DNA of 6,065 nt. It comes from Bacteroidota bacterium. Lineage in GTDB: Bacteria; Bacteroidota; Bacteroidia; Bacteroidales; B18-G4. The notes under the pieces are model-generated. The model was not told the origin of the DNA, ran no database searches, and saw nothing but the letters and a program-made list of their open reading frames with translations. The stretch's first letter is position 1. Every line of letters begins with the position of its first letter. Positions 4,715-6,065 of this stretch are shown here, in pieces. Location: contig QMPN01000186.1 in assembly GCA_003648575.1 (NCBI GenBank), positions 1-6,065 on the forward strand, read 5' to 3'. Position numbers and translations under genes: made by a program.

Positions 4715-6065
4715 ATGAAAATGGTAAAAACAGGGTTGATCTCCCTTATGCTGGTATTTATTTTAGGGCTGAATGGGTATTCACAAGGTTATTACGAGTG
4801 GGGTGATCCATTCCCATTGACGGATTCATTATCCGACAATTCTAACCCTTCAATGTATTTGATTTACAATACTGGTCTGTACATGGTCTGGGAAAAACAA
4901 ATCGATTCAGTGTCCACATCAATCTTTATGGATAACATCCTGGATGCTGATCCCCCCCAGGAGGTACTATCGGCGAACGGTGTTCTGTATAGGAACCCAC
5001 AAATTATGAACGCAAACTATTATCCAAACTGTGATTCTGTTTTCTTTTTGATATACGAAACAAATGAAAATGGGAATATTGATATTTACTTTAAGGCATA
5101 TATGACTGATGGCAGCTTTTTGCCGGCTGAACCCCTTGTTACAACTCCATTTGACGATTATCAATTAACAGTTGGTCAAATTGATTATTGGGATGGTGGT
5201 GGATATTTCAGGGATGCTGCCTTATATATCAGGAATGATAGCCTGTTCGCCAGAAACCTGATGAGGGATGGATGGTATATTTACTTCGACGATGAAGATT
5301 TGATTGATTCATCTTTCTGCAGTAGTCCTGTTGCTTTGGATAATTATGTATCGTATCTCAAAGAAGAGGATGGAGAATTTCATATATATCATTCATCATG
5401 CAATAACTCTGGCAATTGGGGTGCCCCGCAGGTGATGTATGATAGTGCTGATTGCCGAAATCTTGATTTTTCACTTCACTATGGCAATCTCGTCTGGAGC
5501 GCTTATAAAGACACGACGTGGAGAATTATGACATTGGATCTTTTTGGGGGGGAAACATATACCTATGATATCTTCAAAGAAACCCCTTTTTATCCGGCTG
5601 CTCTGGGTCTTATTATTGGTGTCAAGTCATGGTGGGGGGAGTCCTGGATAGCAACACCTTTTCCTGAAAACGACCTTGATGAAATTTTTATGACCGAGTG
5701 GGCTGGAGTTAGCAATTTTCTGAACTTTTCCCAGTCTGGAACCATGAACAGGAACCCGCACTTCTTCATTGGTGAACCAACAAATTATTGCCAGTATGAT
5801 TACCTGGTCTGGGAATCTTTTCGGAATGAGCATTGGCAGATCTGGGCATCAAAAGTGATACAGTGCGCGGGTTCTGTGAGTGAAACTGACCTTGATGAAC
5901 AATTCATGTCAGTTCACCCCAACCCCTTCACTCACGAAACCACTATAGAATTTACTCTTGATTTACGACGTGATGTGATCATTGAGGTGTATGATAACAG
6001 AGGCACGAAAGCAGGTAGCATCGCAAACCAAAGCTATGACCAGGGTGAACATCAGCTCCGCTGGA
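4715..6065 (+). CDS. Secreted probable beta-propeller protein with a T9SS type A sorting domain; 3'-truncated
   Basis: The frame is open from the ATG at 4715 to the right edge (450 codons, no stop). A second ATG two codons later is an equally possible start. Residues 1-24 form a signal peptide (Lys at 2 and 5, hydrophobic 7-19, ending GYSQ). The body repeats a pattern of short strands, a Trp- or Tyr-rich 'LVWE/YLIYE', a polar turn, then W.IW/IDIY. Copies lie near 47-72, 95-130, 168-190, 204-228, 248-276, 296-329 and 347-383; the clearest are YLVWESFRNEHWQIWASK (363-380) and NLVWSAYKDTTWRIM (258-272). About seven such units fit a beta-propeller, which is inference. From ~398, SVHPNPF, TTIEFTL, DVIIEVYDNRG and GEHQLRW match the type A Por sorting domain, so only about 25-30 residues should be missing. 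No catalytic motif is recognised; binding or adhesion is possible. The protein would cross the inner membrane by Sec and the outer membrane by T9SS. Confidence 0.88.
   Translation, partial: MKMVKTGLISLMLVFILGLNGYSQGYYEWGDPFPLTDSLSDNSNPSMYLIYNTGLYMVWEKQIDSVSTSIFMDNILDADPPQEVLSANGVLYRNPQIMNANYYPNCDSVFFLIYETNENGNIDIYFKAYMTDGSFLPAEPLVTTPFDDYQLTVGQIDYWDGGGYFRDAALYIRNDSLFARNLMRDGWYIYFDDEDLIDSSFCSSPVALDNYVSYLKEEDGEFHIYHSSCNNSGNWGAPQVMYDSADCRNLDFSLHYGNLVWSAYKDTTWRIMTLDLFGGETYTYDIFKETPFYPAALGLIIGVKSWWGESWIATPFPENDLDEIFMTEWAGVSNFLNFSQSGTMNRNPHFFIGEPTNYCQYDYLVWESFRNEHWQIWASKVIQCAGSVSETDLDEQFMSVHPNPFTHETTIEFTLDLRRDVIIEVYDNRGTKAGSIANQSYDQGEHQLRW

Noticed and set aside
4967..5164. Minus-strand open frame of 65 codons (and a similar one at 5627-5833)
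   Set aside because: Both lie antisense to the open T9SS type A frame, which has a signal peptide and a sorting domain. They are shadows.

Overview
The window looks like a chromosomal segment from a member of the Bacteroidota, probably an environmental Bacteroidia-type lineage. Three things point there. Two different type IX secretion (T9SS) C-terminal sorting domains are present: a type B, gliding-motility-associated one at the left edge and a type A one at the right edge. No start codon is preceded by a recognisable Shine-Dalgarno sequence, and the leaders are A/T-rich. Two promoters fit the Bacteroidota consensus (TTG, about 20 nt, TAnnTTTG). Nothing in the window is a phage, IS element, CRISPR array or RNA gene that I can recognise.

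Layout, left to right: (1) 2-319, the last ~105 residues of a large secreted protein with a type B T9SS sorting domain, cut by the window edge. (2) 341-973, minus strand, a secreted DUF1684-family protein convergent with (1), with its own promoter; it has lost the family's cysteine-containing C-terminal motif. (3) 1196-3169, plus strand, divergent from (2): a signal peptide, about seven periplasmic TPRs, one membrane helix, a linker helix and a class III cyclase domain whose residues specify ATP, so a one-component sensor adenylate cyclase. (4) 3326-4090, a dimethylarginine dimethylaminohydrolase (DDAH) with a complete active site. (5) 4180-4509, a small three-helix membrane protein of the DUF4870/Tic20-like type with a good promoter. 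(6) 4715 to the right edge, a secreted, probably beta-propeller protein with a type A T9SS sorting domain. It has no stop in the window, so a search requiring a stop codon would miss it.

The genes do not form an obvious operon. Gaps of 89-222 nt, separate promoters and mixed orientations suggest individually transcribed housekeeping/accessory genes. The common theme is the cell envelope: two T9SS cargo proteins, one periplasmic or secreted DUF1684 protein, one membrane protein and one transmembrane sensor cyclase.

The least expected signal is in the gaps. The three successive plus-strand gaps (3170-3325, 4091-4179, 4510-4714) all contain 7-nt periodic sequence in four different versions. One version (4513-4559) is a regular G-tract array with G-quadruplex potential. 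It is followed by two GC-rich hairpins sharing a C(C/T)GTAGG(A/G)GC core.
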